From Acidimicrobiales bacterium (GTDB taxonomy: Bacteria > Actinomycetota > Acidimicrobiia > Acidimicrobiales > RAAP-2), in assembly GCA_025362585.1 (NCBI GenBank), contig JANYFR010000004.1, forward strand, positions 1 through 64,000: a DNA stretch of 64,000 nt, written 5' to 3'. Under the pieces are notes generated by a model that was given only the letters and a program-made list of their open reading frames with translations, was not told the DNA's origin and did not search any database. Shown here one piece after another: positions 18,406-27,259 of this stretch. Every line of letters begins with the position of its first letter. The stretch's first letter is position 1. The position numbers and the translations under genes were made by a program.

Positions 18406-19770
18406 GTGGCCGACTACCTTCCCCACACCCCCGACGAAGTTGCCGAGATGCTGGCTTTTCTCGGCATGGACTCTATCGAAGAACTCTTCGCCCACATCCC
18501 TCCGGCCGTACGACTGTCCCAGGGTCTCGACCTGCCCGTGGGCGTGAGCGAGCCCGACGTGGCCGCCGACTTCGTGCGACTGACGGACGCCAACCGGGCC
18601 AAAGCGTCAGCGATGACCTGCTTCGCCGGGGGCGGCGTCTACGACCACGAAGTGCCCGCAGTCGTGAAGATGTTGTCGGGCCGTTCCGAGTTCGTCACTG
18701 CCTACACCCCCTACCAACCCGAAGTGGCCCAGGGAGTCCTTCAGGCAATCTTCGAATTTCAGACGCTGGTGTCGCGCCTCAGTGGCCTGCCGATTCCGAA
18801 CGCCTCGCTCTACGACGCTGCGTCCGCACTCGTCGAAGCACTCAACATGTCGGCCGGCGCCACGCGTCGAGAGAAGATGGTTATCTCCTCGGGGGTGCAC
18901 CCCCACTGGCGCGCTGTCGCGCGAACCTTCGCGCGCGGCACGGGACACGAGATCGTCGAAGTACCGCTCAGAGATGGCGTGACCGACTGGGGGAGCGTGG
19001 ACGTGTCGGGCGCGGCCGCGATCGTGGCGGCCTATCCCAACTATCTCGGGCTCATGGAGGACATGACCGAGGCCAAGCGCATCGCCGTCGAACAGGGTGC
19101 GCTCTTCGTCCTCGGCGCGGACCCCGTCGCCGCCGGTGTCTTAAAGACGGCTGGCCAGTGGGGCGCGGACGTGTTCATTGGTGAGGGCCAGCCATTTGGC
19201 ACGCCGCTCGCCTTTGGCGGCCCGTTTCTCGGACTCTTCGCCTGCACCCTCGATCAGGTGCGGCGACTGCCGGGGCGCATCGTTGGCGAAACCGTCGACT
19301 CGAACGATCGTCGTTCGTTCGTGACGACCCTTCGTGCTCGAGAGCAGGACATCCGGCGCGAGCGTGCGACGTCAAACGTCTGCACGAATCAGACGTTGAT
19401 GGCGGTCACCGCGGCCATTCAGCTCGGTTGGCTCGGCACGCAGGGTCTGCGCGAAGTGGCCACGCGCTGCGCCCAGGGAGCGCACTACCTCCACGGAGAG
19501 ATGCTGAAGATCGATGGCGTACGAGCCGCGTCCACTCAGCCGTTCTTTCGTGAGTTCGCCGTTCGCCTCGAAGGCGACGCCGCGACGGTCCTGTCGGACA
19601 TGGCGGACAACGGCGTTCTCGGGGGCCTCGCGATCAAGGCCCTCTGCGACGGTGACGACCCCTCAATCGAGGACGCTGTCGCAGAGCACCTCCTCGTCAC
19701 CGTGACCGAGCGGCGAACCAAGGAAGAGATTGACCAGTACGTTGACGTGCTGCGAAAGTCGGTGGGCTGA
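18406..19770 (+). CDS. gcvPA: Glycine dehydrogenase (decarboxylating) subunit 1
   Basis: 454 aa, N-terminal half of the split PLP-dependent P protein. It opens with YLPHTPDEVAEMLAFLG and contains CFAGGGVYDHEVPAVVKMLSG and TAYTPYQPEVAQGVLQAIFE, all typical. Subunit 1 lacks the PLP lysine and forms a heterotetramer with GcvPB. The GTG start is 2 nt after the gcvT stop, and its stop overlaps the gcvPB ATG. The two-subunit form contrasts with the single-chain GcvP of mycobacteria. Confidence 0.95.
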   Translation: MADYLPHTPDEVAEMLAFLGMDSIEELFAHIPPAVRLSQGLDLPVGVSEPDVAADFVRLTDANRAKASAMTCFAGGGVYDHEVPAVVKMLSGRSEFVTAYTPYQPEVAQGVLQAIFEFQTLVSRLSGLPIPNASLYDAASALVEALNMSAGATRREKMVISSGVHPHWRAVARTFARGTGHEIVEVPLRDGVTDWGSVDVSGAAAIVAAYPNYLGLMEDMTEAKRIAVEQGALFVLGADPVAAGVLKTAGQWGADVFIGEGQPFGTPLAFGGPFLGLFACTLDQVRRLPGRIVGETVDSNDRRSFVTTLRAREQDIRRERATSNVCTNQTLMAVTAAIQLGWLGTQGLREVATRCAQGAHYLHGEMLKIDGVRAASTQPFFREFAVRLEGDAATVLSDMADNGVLGGLAIKALCDGDDPSIEDAVAEHLLVTVTERRTKEEIDQYVDVLRKSVG

Positions 19771-21284
19771 TGACGACCGAGCCACTCGCGGGAGGACGGG
19801 CCATCTCGGCTCCCTTGCTCGGACACGGCACCGAGCCGACGCTCTTCGAGATGTCCGTCGCCGGCCGTTCGGCGATTCAACTGCGCACGACCGGCGTGCC
19901 TGCTACGACCCTGCACGACCTCGTGCCCGCGGCGCACCTGAATCCCCACGTTGTGGCAATCGCCGAAGTCTCAGAGCGCGACCTCGTCGGCCACTTCACT
20001 CGTCTCTCGCACCGTCAGTTCTCAGTGGACCTGGGAATGTACCCGCTGGGTTCGTGCACCATGAAGTACAACCCGAAGTTCTGTGACGCGGTGGCGGCCG
20101 ACCCCGGATTTAACTCCGTGCATCCCGGCGCTCCGGCCGAACTCATTCAGGGCTGGCTCGAACTGCTGGTTGAACTCGAGGAAAAACTTTGTGCGGTGAC
20201 GGGGATGAGCGCCGCCACACTCCAGCCGGCGGCCGGCGCCGCGGGCGAGTTGACCGGTCTGTTGCTCATGCGCGCCTACCACGACGCGAACGGCGACGCG
20301 CGCACGCGGGTGCTCATCCCCGACTCTGCACACGGCACGAATCCAGCATCGGTGACCCTCGGTGGCTATCAGGTGACGACAATCCCATCGAACAGTCGGG
20401 GCCTCGTTGATCTCGATGCGCTGAAGGCGGCGCTCGGTCCCGACGTCGCGGGCATCATGCTCACTAACCCCAACACCCTCGGACTTTTCGAAGAGGAGAT
20501 TACCGAGATTGCAGAGGCCGTCCACGACGTCGGGGGACTGCTCTACTACGACGGCGCCAACTTGAACGCCATTCTCGGCGTGGTTCGACCGGGTGACATG
20601 GGCTTTGACATCGTGCATATGAACCTACACAAGACCTTCGCCACTCCGCACGGCGGAGGAGGGCCCGGCGCCGGTCCCGTCGCGGTCTCCGAGCGGCTCG
20701 TGGACTTTCTCCCCGGACCACGCGCGACACTCGCGCCGCACGGCACTTACGAGTGGAAGAAGAGTGCGCGCTCTATTGGCCGAGTTCACGGATGGCACGG
20801 CAACGCGATGGTGCTGGCTCGGGCCCTCGCCTACGTTAACGTTCACGGCGGTGACGGTCTGACTCGTGTCGCTCACCACGCGGTTCTCAACGCGAACTGG
20901 CTGCGAAAACGTCTCGATTCCACACTGCCTGCCGCCCACGATCGAGTCTGCATGCACGAATGCGTCCTCACCGCAACCGATCTCAAAGCTAAGTACGGCG
21001 TGCGGGGTCTCGACGTCGCGAAGGGTCTGCTGGAAGAGGGATTCCATTCGCCGACGGTCTACTTTCCTCTGATTGTCGAAGAGGCCCTCATGTTCGAACC
21101 GACCGAAACCGAGAGTCTCCAGACGCTGAAGGCACTCGCCGACGCCGTAGAGCGAATTGCGCAGCGCGCCATCAATGACCCCGAGTCCCTGCACCGTGCA
21201 CCCCAGACGACGCCGGTCTCTAGGGTCGATGAGGCGCGAGCGGCGCGACATCTGATTCCGACCGAAGACGCAGCCGGTCGCTAA
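19770..21284 (+). CDS. gcvPB: Glycine dehydrogenase (decarboxylating) subunit 2
   Basis: 504 aa PLP-binding half of the P protein; it decarboxylates glycine and loads the aminomethyl group on GcvH. PLP lysine K288 lies in MNLHKTFATPHGGGGPG. YPLGSCTMKYNPK and PDSAHGTNPASV are also conserved. The ATG overlaps the gcvPA stop, so subunits are made in step. It ends the gcv cluster. No clear terminator follows. Confidence 0.96.
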   Translation: MTTEPLAGGRAISAPLLGHGTEPTLFEMSVAGRSAIQLRTTGVPATTLHDLVPAAHLNPHVVAIAEVSERDLVGHFTRLSHRQFSVDLGMYPLGSCTMKYNPKFCDAVAADPGFNSVHPGAPAELIQGWLELLVELEEKLCAVTGMSAATLQPAAGAAGELTGLLLMRAYHDANGDARTRVLIPDSAHGTNPASVTLGGYQVTTIPSNSRGLVDLDALKAALGPDVAGIMLTNPNTLGLFEEEITEIAEAVHDVGGLLYYDGANLNAILGVVRPGDMGFDIVHMNLHKTFATPHGGGGPGAGPVAVSERLVDFLPGPRATLAPHGTYEWKKSARSIGRVHGWHGNAMVLARALAYVNVHGGDGLTRVAHHAVLNANWLRKRLDSTLPAAHDRVCMHECVLTATDLKAKYGVRGLDVAKGLLEEGFHSPTVYFPLIVEEALMFEPTETESLQTLKALADAVERIAQRAINDPESLHRAPQTTPVSRVDEARAARHLIPTEDAAGR

Positions 21285-21305
21285 AACGCGCAGTCCGGGG
21301 CGTTG

Positions 21306-21437
21306 CTACGTTGGGCGAACGACCCGCGGTGTGTCCCATAACCCGTCGTCTTGTGGGAGGAGTCGCCTCACGATCAGGTCATCGACCGAGACCTGCGTGC
21401 TGACCGTTGTGTGATTCGAGAACCCGAATGTGCGCCT
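21306..21437 (-). pseudogene. Possible 3' gene remnant
   Basis: About 43 codons open on the minus strand, ending at TAG (21306-21308), with good coding look (FGFSNHTTVSTQVSVDDLIV, then RRLLPQDDGLWDTP), but an in-frame stop just upstream and no start codon. It could be the tail of a decayed gene. The rest of 21285-21505 shows nothing further. Confidence 0.25.
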
Positions 21438-21505
21438 CTATGTCCCAGAACACAGCGCCAAAAGGGCGAACGAAGTGAAGACAGTGACCGTCCAGCGCGG
21501 TCGTG

Positions 21506-22486
21506 CTAGGCCACTGGCAGCATTGAGGTGAACACCGTCGGATCGGTGAAGTTGAGCCGTTTCGAGATCGGATGTTTCGGCAGATACTCGAGCAGAGCGC
21601 GGGTTCGTAGAGCGGTCAGAGAATCGGGCGCGTCCGTGCGGATCGCAATTGAAAAATACGGCACCGCGCTTTCGTCGATGGCGCGCGATGCGAGATCCCA
21701 GTAGGTGTGTGGATCCGGCCATTTTTTCCACGAGCTCAACGGGAGCGGGCCCCGTGGGCGGCGAAGGACACGCTTCGCGGTCTTACGCGCGAATCCATCG
21801 AGCTCCTTGCCGTAGTCGAAGGTCGTCACCGGGATTTCGACAAGCGATCGGGCGTCGCCGCGGTCTCGTGCCGGACGACTGACGTCCGATTTCGAAGGAC
21901 GGTAGGGATGGCGGGGATAGTCGCTGAAGTTAGTACTCGCGGCAGTGGTGTAGCCGCCGAAAGAGGGATCTTTCGCTATGGACACCTGTCCGGGTTCGAC
22001 CGTGAGATCAACTACGATTCCCGCCCGCTCGAACGCGTCCACAACCTGCTCAGGGAGAAAATATCCTCCTTGTCGGACGGACAAGGGTGGTTGACCGAAG
22101 CATTGTTCGAATGTCTGCGCCGCCACGGCAATGCAGTGACTTGCCCAATCGAGGTCGGCGTAGTCAGAGTAAACGACGTTTTTTTCCTCGCTCCACCGTT
22201 GCGTGTGCACGTGAATACCAAAGAAGTCACCACGTTTCTGGAGTTGGTCGATGAGATCGCCGTGTCGGTAAAAGACGTAGTCCAGGCGACCGAAGCACCG
22301 TTCCACTAAGGGGTCCATTCGAAAGAACCACGAGGGATGAGGCGGCGCGCCCGACTGCTCCGCCAGAGGTTCACGCAGACTCTCTACGAGCTCAACCGTG
22401 GAGGCAAACCCCTCCCAGGGCCCTTCGCCGATGTTTGGAGTATGTTCGTCGTACTCCACGTCAATACAGAGGAACGCTGGAATCAT
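21506..22486 (-). CDS. Polysaccharide-deacetylase-like (CE4-type) protein
   Basis: 326 aa. FLCIDVEYDE near the start, FGIHVHTQRW, and RQGGYFLPEQVVDAFERAGI match the CE4 motif order (metal Asp, His pair, Arg-containing motif 3), though each motif is degenerate. The TACAAT hexamer 6 nt before the ATG marks a leaderless start. Codon use is looser than in neighbours, with many A/T third positions, and it is flanked by stretches without genes, suggesting transfer. Substrate unknown; a surface or exopolysaccharide sugar is a guess. Confidence 0.62.
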   Translation of the reverse strand: MIPAFLCIDVEYDEHTPNIGEGPWEGFASTVELVESLREPLAEQSGAPPHPSWFFRMDPLVERCFGRLDYVFYRHGDLIDQLQKRGDFFGIHVHTQRWSEEKNVVYSDYADLDWASHCIAVAAQTFEQCFGQPPLSVRQGGYFLPEQVVDAFERAGIVVDLTVEPGQVSIAKDPSFGGYTTAASTNFSDYPRHPYRPSKSDVSRPARDRGDARSLVEIPVTTFDYGKELDGFARKTAKRVLRRPRGPLPLSSWKKWPDPHTYWDLASRAIDESAVPYFSIAIRTDAPDSLTALRTRALLEYLPKHPISKRLNFTDPTVFTSMLPVA

Positions 22487-22925
22487 CAGTCGATTGTACC
22501 AGCCTCCGACCGCGCCAGTACCTGAGAGTTTTGATTGTCCCAAGTGGAATAATGGTCTTGCCAGAACTATTTTCACATTCCCATGCATCGAATTTCCGTG
22601 CAGACCACGGTCGGAGGCAGGTTGCCCGAACGGTCACGCCACTTCGTTGGGAGAAAATTGTGTCGGGCTATAGACCTTGGTCGTCGCACCTGGGGGCGTG
22701 CACCTTCGACGATGTCGAGCATCGGGCGTCTGCCGGTAGCGTCGCGAAAGGACAAACCCCAGGCCACGCTGCGTCGTCCTGGAATTGTCTCGTCGAGCCC
22801 AGCTCAGTTGACGTTTCCGTGCGTCGACTCGTCCGCCAGCAAGAGTGATTTCGCTCGGCCGTTGGCATGCGGCAACGGGGATCGGGGTCGCCAATGACCG
22901 AACGCCCCCTGGCCCGACGACTCGT
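22487..22925. other. Region without a recognisable gene
   Basis: About 440 bp between two leftward genes. Apart from the promoter hexamer of the deacetylase gene (22493-22498), I see no RBS-led frame, RNA gene or strong repeat. Base composition varies along it. Confidence 0.5.
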
Positions 22926-23744
22926 TTAGTCGTTAAGAATTGAGGCGACGACGCTGATGTCCGGGAGCCAGAGGTCGGCGCCGAGCGCCTCGGCCACAGC
23001 AGCATCCACGCCCGCGCCACCGAGATAGATGGGCACGGAGATTTCAGAAATGCGCAGCGCCTCGATTAGCTCTGCGGCACTCGATCGGCTGATCGGTGTC
23101 ACAACGCAAATCGCGATCGCGAGGAGCCGATTCACGTTGTGCACGCACTGCACGAAGGCGGCGGTCGGGACGTCGGCTCCAAGTTCGACGACGTCAAAAT
23201 GCTTGGCCCGAAGAATGTCGGCGGCGAACGAAGTCGCCAGTGCGTGCATCTCGCCCGCCGGGGCGCCCACGACCACAGTCCCGGTTCGCGTGCCCCGGCT
23301 TCGAAAGAAGGGACCACTTCGTCCAACGAGCCGCGTCATCACCACCGACGCCCGATGTTCGTCAGCGACCGTGACCTCGCCACGGGACCACCGTTCACCG
23401 ATGATCCTCATCGCCGGAGCGAACAACTCCTGGTACACGTAGGTCGGCGTTGCTCCGCCGCTGAGGGCCTCTTGGGCAATAGCCCAGCTCCCATTCTCGT
23501 CACCCTCGAGGAGCCGACGAACGAGACGGACTACCGGATCCCCCCCGCTGCGCTCACGTGGCGTGGCGGCGATTGCGTGTCGCGCAACGTCGAATCGGCT
23601 GAGCTCGGACTCTTGCACCACCCACTGAGTACCTTCGAGTTGCGCCGGCAGTCGACCGGTGCGAACGTAACGGTAGGCGGTCATGTAGTGGACGCCAAGT
23701 CGCTCGGCAACGTCGGGCAAGGTGAGGCGGTCACCGTCGCTCAG
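22926..23744 (-). CDS. CarH/LitR-like B12-binding transcriptional regulator
   Basis: 272 aa from the proposed start. N-terminal helix-turn-helix (LPDVAERLGVHYMTAYRYVR), then a four-helix cap domain with the W-x9-EH signature (WSRGEVTVADEH, near residues 119-130) and a Rossmann cobalamin domain with E-x-H in GAPAGEMHALATSF (near 165-167). In CarH these features bind adenosylcobalamin and let light break a DNA-bound tetramer. No ATG opens the frame: a CTG at 23744 overlaps the SDR stop (CTGA), and a TTG lies at 23720. I prefer CTG because it keeps the whole HTH. It is the last gene of the leftward operon and probably represses both divergent operons. Confidence 0.86.
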   Translation of the reverse strand: MSDGDRLTLPDVAERLGVHYMTAYRYVRTGRLPAQLEGTQWVVQESELSRFDVARHAIAATPRERSGGDPVVRLVRRLLEGDENGSWAIAQEALSGGATPTYVYQELFAPAMRIIGERWSRGEVTVADEHRASVVMTRLVGRSGPFFRSRGTRTGTVVVGAPAGEMHALATSFAADILRAKHFDVVELGADVPTAAFVQCVHNVNRLLAIAICVVTPISRSSAAELIEALRISEISVPIYLGGAGVDAAVAEALGADLWLPDISVVASILND

Positions 23745-24736
23745 GGTGTTCCCCGATTCTGGCCCTGCAGGCCCGATTTTTGCTCACAGAACGACCAGAG
23801 GCGTTCGCGCTGTTGGGGCGTGTCGCTATTGCGTGTGCGGGCGAAACGGTGCCGCGATCGGACGCGTCGGTCGAGCCATAATGTTCCCGGCGTTACGGAG
23901 TCGTCGGACGTCGTGGCCAACCAAGCAACGGTGTCGATGCCCTCGTTCAAGGTACGAAGGAGCGGTCGAACTACTCGGCGAAAGGCCGGCAGGCTTTGAC
24001 GAAGACCGGGCGTGTCCACCCACCCAGGGTGCATCACCGTCATCGTTACGTGACGGGAGGTCAGACGGGGCGCCCAGTGCTCGACCAACGTAACTTGGGC
24101 GCGCTTCACTTTCGCGTAGGCCTTCACACCGTCGTACGCCGAACTCGGGGTGGCCAGCCAGTCGAGGTCGAGGGGCTCAGCATACATTCCGCCCGAAGTC
24201 ACCCAGATCACTCGGGCCCGACCGGCGACGAGTTCGGGCTCGATCAGGTTAGTCAATAGGTACGGCCCAACCAAGTGCACCGCGGTCGTGAGTTCAATCC
24301 CGTCGCGGGTCGTTGCCAGCGAGCGTGAGAGCGCACCAGCGTTATGGACTAGTACATCTATTGCTCCGAATGCGCGCAGTTCCTGCGCACAGTGTCGGAC
24401 GCTCTCGAGGTCGCCCACATCGCCAACCACGATCGAGACATCCGTATTGCCCGTCGAACTCATGATCTCGTCGCGAGTGCGTTGCGCGCGTTCTTGATTG
24501 CGTGCAACGAGAACGACGCGGGCTCCGGCCCGCGCGAACTGCACGGCGATCTCTCGCCCCAGTCCGGACGTCGACCCGGTGACGACCGCGGTGCGGCCCT
24601 TCAAGGTCTGCCACTCGGGCTCGGTCCAGTGGAAAAGCCGTCGACGCACCACGGCTCCAACCCGCGAGAAACTCCCAACGATGCTGGCCTCGAGCGCTGC
24701 GTCGATTGCGACGGCGAGTGGACTAGCTGCCGTCAC
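23741..24736 (-). CDS. Short-chain dehydrogenase/reductase, DHRS12-like
   Basis: 331 aa. The NAD(P) motif TGSTSGLGREIAVQF, NAG in LVHNAGALSR, and the S/Y-x3-K site (WVTSGGMY and YAKVKRAQ) are present. About 30 residues precede the Rossmann fold, as in DHRS12-type proteins. The GTG at 24736 overlaps the SRPBCC gene by 14 nt; a TTG at 24784 is an alternative. Related SDRs recur beside the amine-oxidase/DUF1365/CFA trio in other bacteria, which points to lipid-chain chemistry. Confidence 0.8.
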   Translation of the reverse strand: MTAASPLAVAIDAALEASIVGSFSRVGAVVRRRLFHWTEPEWQTLKGRTAVVTGSTSGLGREIAVQFARAGARVVLVARNQERAQRTRDEIMSSTGNTDVSIVVGDVGDLESVRHCAQELRAFGAIDVLVHNAGALSRSLATTRDGIELTTAVHLVGPYLLTNLIEPELVAGRARVIWVTSGGMYAEPLDLDWLATPSSAYDGVKAYAKVKRAQVTLVEHWAPRLTSRHVTMTVMHPGWVDTPGLRQSLPAFRRVVRPLLRTLNEGIDTVAWLATTSDDSVTPGTLWLDRRVRSRHRFARTRNSDTPQQRERLWSFCEQKSGLQGQNRGTP

Positions 24737-25169
24737 GCGATGAGCCAAGCATTCTGCGAAGCGAATCGCGGGCGCGATCACCAATCTTGCGAAAGGTCAG
24801 CGCCAACAGCGGGTTGGCGATCGCGGCAACGCCGGTCAGTTGCAGATCGGCGTCGTACGTCATTTCACATCCGGCCGGGCGCGCTTCGAATGAAAGCGTG
24901 TCCACCGAGCGCAACATCGAGGTCGTCGAATTGAACGTCACTCGCCGGCCCGGTTCGAACTCGGTGATGCGGTAGCGCAGGATCTTGTCGCGACCCGCAA
25001 CGGGAACGGTCAGGTCAAACTCCGAGCCGAGGCCGACCTCACCAGTGCCGACGCGACGCGCCCTAGTGACGCCCGGGTCCCACTCAGCGGCGTTCGAGAA
25101 GTCGGCCATGAACCCGAAGGCCTCGTCGAGGTCCCAGACGGAGGTGATGACGGTGGTGTAGCGGGGAAT
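24723..25169 (-). CDS. SRPBCC (START-like) family protein with probable ATT start
   Basis: 148 aa. A helix-grip lipid/hydrophobe-binding fold is indicated by YTTVITSVWDLDEAFGFMADF, then EWDPGVTRARRVG, FDLTVPVAGRDKILRYRITEF and a C-terminal helix. No ATG, GTG or TTG lies in frame between the promoter and the domain. A strong GAGGAGGG precedes ATT at 25169, which I take as the start. The leader would begin near 25196, just past the palindromic operator. It opens the leftward operon (SRPBCC, SDR, CarH-like). It may carry a lipid substrate or intermediate. Confidence 0.7.
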   Translation of the reverse strand: MPRYTTVITSVWDLDEAFGFMADFSNAAEWDPGVTRARRVGTGEVGLGSEFDLTVPVAGRDKILRYRITEFEPGRRVTFNSTTSMLRSVDTLSFEARPAGCEMTYDADLQLTGVAAIANPLLALTFRKIGDRARDSLRRMLGSSRDGS

Positions 25170-25191
25170 GGCGCCCTCCTCGTTCGGGAAT

Positions 25192-25224
25192 TTGACAAAA
25201 CTGAGTTTAGCACTAAACTCAGTT
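25192..25224 (+). promoter_or_regulatory. Divergent promoter with 26-bp perfect palindromic operator
   Basis: AACTGAGTTTAG (25199-25210), CA, CTAAACTCAGTT (25213-25224): 12-bp perfect arms. Rightward promoter: TTGACA (25192-25197), 16-bp spacer, TAAACT (25214-25219), 7 nt, GTG of the flavoprotein. By symmetry TAAACT is also read leftward (25204-25209). A repressor on the palindrome would cover both -10 elements. Confidence 0.85.
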
Positions 25225-25226
25225 GC

Positions 25227-26519
25227 GTGCCGCAATCCCGAATCGACGAGCGCATTGCCGTCATTGGCAGCGGGGTATCGGGACTCGTCGCGGCGCATCT
25301 GCTGCATCCGCACGCCGACCTCACGATCTTCGAGGCCGATTGGAAGGTCGGTGGCCACGTCAACACCGTCGACGTACTCGACGGCGATCAGACCCTCGGG
25401 ATCGATACCGGTTTCATTGTCTACAACGATCGAAACTACCCCCGCTTCACGGCGATGCTCGACGCACTGGGCGTCGAAACGCAACCGAGTGATATGAGTT
25501 TCAGTGTCTCGTCACTTCGGTCGGGTCTGGAGTACGCCGGTACGAACTTCAATACCCTCTTCGCGCGACGGACTAATGCGCTGCGCCCCACGTTCTTCAA
25601 GATGCTCGTAGACGTCACGCGCTTCAATCGTGCCGCACGCGAGCTGCTCTCGCGGGACGACCTGTCGATCTCCATCGGACAGTTCCTCGACGACGGCCAC
25701 TATTCTCGATCGTTCGTCGACGACTACCTGATACCGATGGGTGCGTCGATTTGGTCCGCCAATCCTCAGACCTTCACTGAGTTTCCCGCGGCTCCACTGG
25801 CCCGATTTTTTGATCAGCACGGTTTACTCTCGTTGGGCAATCGGCCGTCGTGGCGCACCGTCACCGGCGGTGCGCGTCAATATGTTGACGCGTTGACCGG
25901 GCCACTGGGCGAGCGGGTGCGCACGAACTGCCCGGTTGTCAAGGTCGTGCGCGATGAGAGTGGGGTCAGCGTTCACTCGGCGGTTCGCCCAGAGGGTGAG
26001 CGTTTCGACCGTGTCATCTTCGCCACGCACGCCGACACCGCGCTGACCCTGCTCGAACGTCCGACCGACGATGAGGAGTCCGTTCTGGGCGCCCTGAAAT
26101 TCCAGAGCAACCGCGCGACGCTCCACACGGACTCGAGCCTGCTGCCGCGCCACCGTCGTGCGCGAGCCAGCTGGAACTACCGCCAAACTGGCGATGGACG
26201 CTCGCTGCCGGTGCTCACCTACTACGCCAATCGACTTCAAAATCTCGTCTCGGAGAGCGATTATTGCATCACGCTCAACGCCGACGACGCAATTGATCCC
26301 ACGCGGGTCATCGCGTCGTTCGACTACACCCATCCGGTATTCGATGAAGCGGCCCTGCGCGCACAGCGTCGCCACCAGGAGATTGACGGACGTCATCGGA
26401 CCCACTTCGTCGGGGCGTACTGGGGCTATGGCTTCCACGAAGACGGTGTCCAGAGTGCGCACCGAGTTGCCGCTCGAATTCTCAGTGCGCGCGCGGGTGA
26501 GGTACCCGCGACACCGTGA
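25227..26519 (+). CDS. NAD(P)/FAD-binding amine-oxidase-like flavoprotein
   Basis: 430 aa. The dinucleotide fold IAVIGSGVSGLVAAHLL (residues about 10-26) is followed by FEADWKVGGHVNTV and GIDTGFIVYNDRNYP, as in the flavin-containing amine-oxidase/desaturase relatives that sit beside DUF1365 and CFA-synthase genes. The GTG is leaderless, 7 nt after TAAACT. By analogy with furan-fatty-acid and light-induced lipid clusters it may oxidise or desaturate a membrane acyl chain; that is inference. Overlaps the next gene by 4 nt. Confidence 0.85.
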   Translation: MPQSRIDERIAVIGSGVSGLVAAHLLHPHADLTIFEADWKVGGHVNTVDVLDGDQTLGIDTGFIVYNDRNYPRFTAMLDALGVETQPSDMSFSVSSLRSGLEYAGTNFNTLFARRTNALRPTFFKMLVDVTRFNRAARELLSRDDLSISIGQFLDDGHYSRSFVDDYLIPMGASIWSANPQTFTEFPAAPLARFFDQHGLLSLGNRPSWRTVTGGARQYVDALTGPLGERVRTNCPVVKVVRDESGVSVHSAVRPEGERFDRVIFATHADTALTLLERPTDDEESVLGALKFQSNRATLHTDSSLLPRHRRARASWNYRQTGDGRSLPVLTYYANRLQNLVSESDYCITLNADDAIDPTRVIASFDYTHPVFDEAALRAQRRHQEIDGRHRTHFVGAYWGYGFHEDGVQSAHRVAARILSARAGEVPATP

Positions 26520-27259
26520 CTAGTTCTGCGATTTACGAAGGCACGGTGGTGCACGAACGTCCTAACGGGCCGCGTCGGCGATTCACCAATCACGTCGCGA
26601 TGCCACTGGTGGATCTCAGTGACGTGGCATCACTGGCGCTGGCGCCGGTATGGCGCGCAGAGCGATGGGCCCCGATGGCGTTCCGTCGTCGCGACTATAT
26701 GGGCGACCGGTCAGTCTCGCTGGACAGAACGGTGCGCGACCTGGTCGAGGAGCGCCTCGGTTGGCGTCCTGATGGATCGATCAAGTTGTTGGCGCACCAC
26801 CGTACGTGGGGATGGTGTTTCAATCCAATTGCTCTTTACTACTGTTACGGCTCTGACAGTGAGACGCTCGCGGTGGTGGTCGCGGACGTCACCAATACTC
26901 CGTGGGGCGAATCGCGCTCGTACGTAATCGACGTACGCGACGGGCTCGACAATCTCACCGATCAGCCCAAAGTCCTACACGTCTCACCGTTCCTACCATT
27001 GGACCTGAAGTACCGGTTCCGACTCACGGACCTTTCGGAGCGATGTGGTTTTTCGGTTACTGTGCTGCGCGGCGAAGAGATGGTCTTCCGCGCGGGACTC
27101 GTTCTCCGGCGTCGAGCGCTGAGCCGGCGCGAGGTCGCCCGAGTACTGTGGCGGCGACCTTTCCAGACCCACCGATTGTCACTCTCTATTTACCTGCACG
27201 CCGCTCGCCTCTGGCTGTGCCGGGTACCGGTAGTTCGACACGCGAGGCCCGTGGCGTGA
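26516..27259 (+). CDS. DUF1365 family protein
   Basis: 247 aa. IYEGTVVHERPNGPRRRFTNH at the start, RRDYMGD, and HHRTWGWCFNPIALYYCYG are the conserved DUF1365 landmarks. The biochemical role is unknown, but the family is almost always found between an amine-oxidase-like flavoprotein and a CFA-type methyltransferase, as here. GTG start with GTGA overlap to the preceding stop. Confidence 0.86.
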   Translation: MTSSAIYEGTVVHERPNGPRRRFTNHVAMPLVDLSDVASLALAPVWRAERWAPMAFRRRDYMGDRSVSLDRTVRDLVEERLGWRPDGSIKLLAHHRTWGWCFNPIALYYCYGSDSETLAVVVADVTNTPWGESRSYVIDVRDGLDNLTDQPKVLHVSPFLPLDLKYRFRLTDLSERCGFSVTVLRGEEMVFRAGLVLRRRALSRREVARVLWRRPFQTHRLSLSIYLHAARLWLCRVPVVRHARPVA

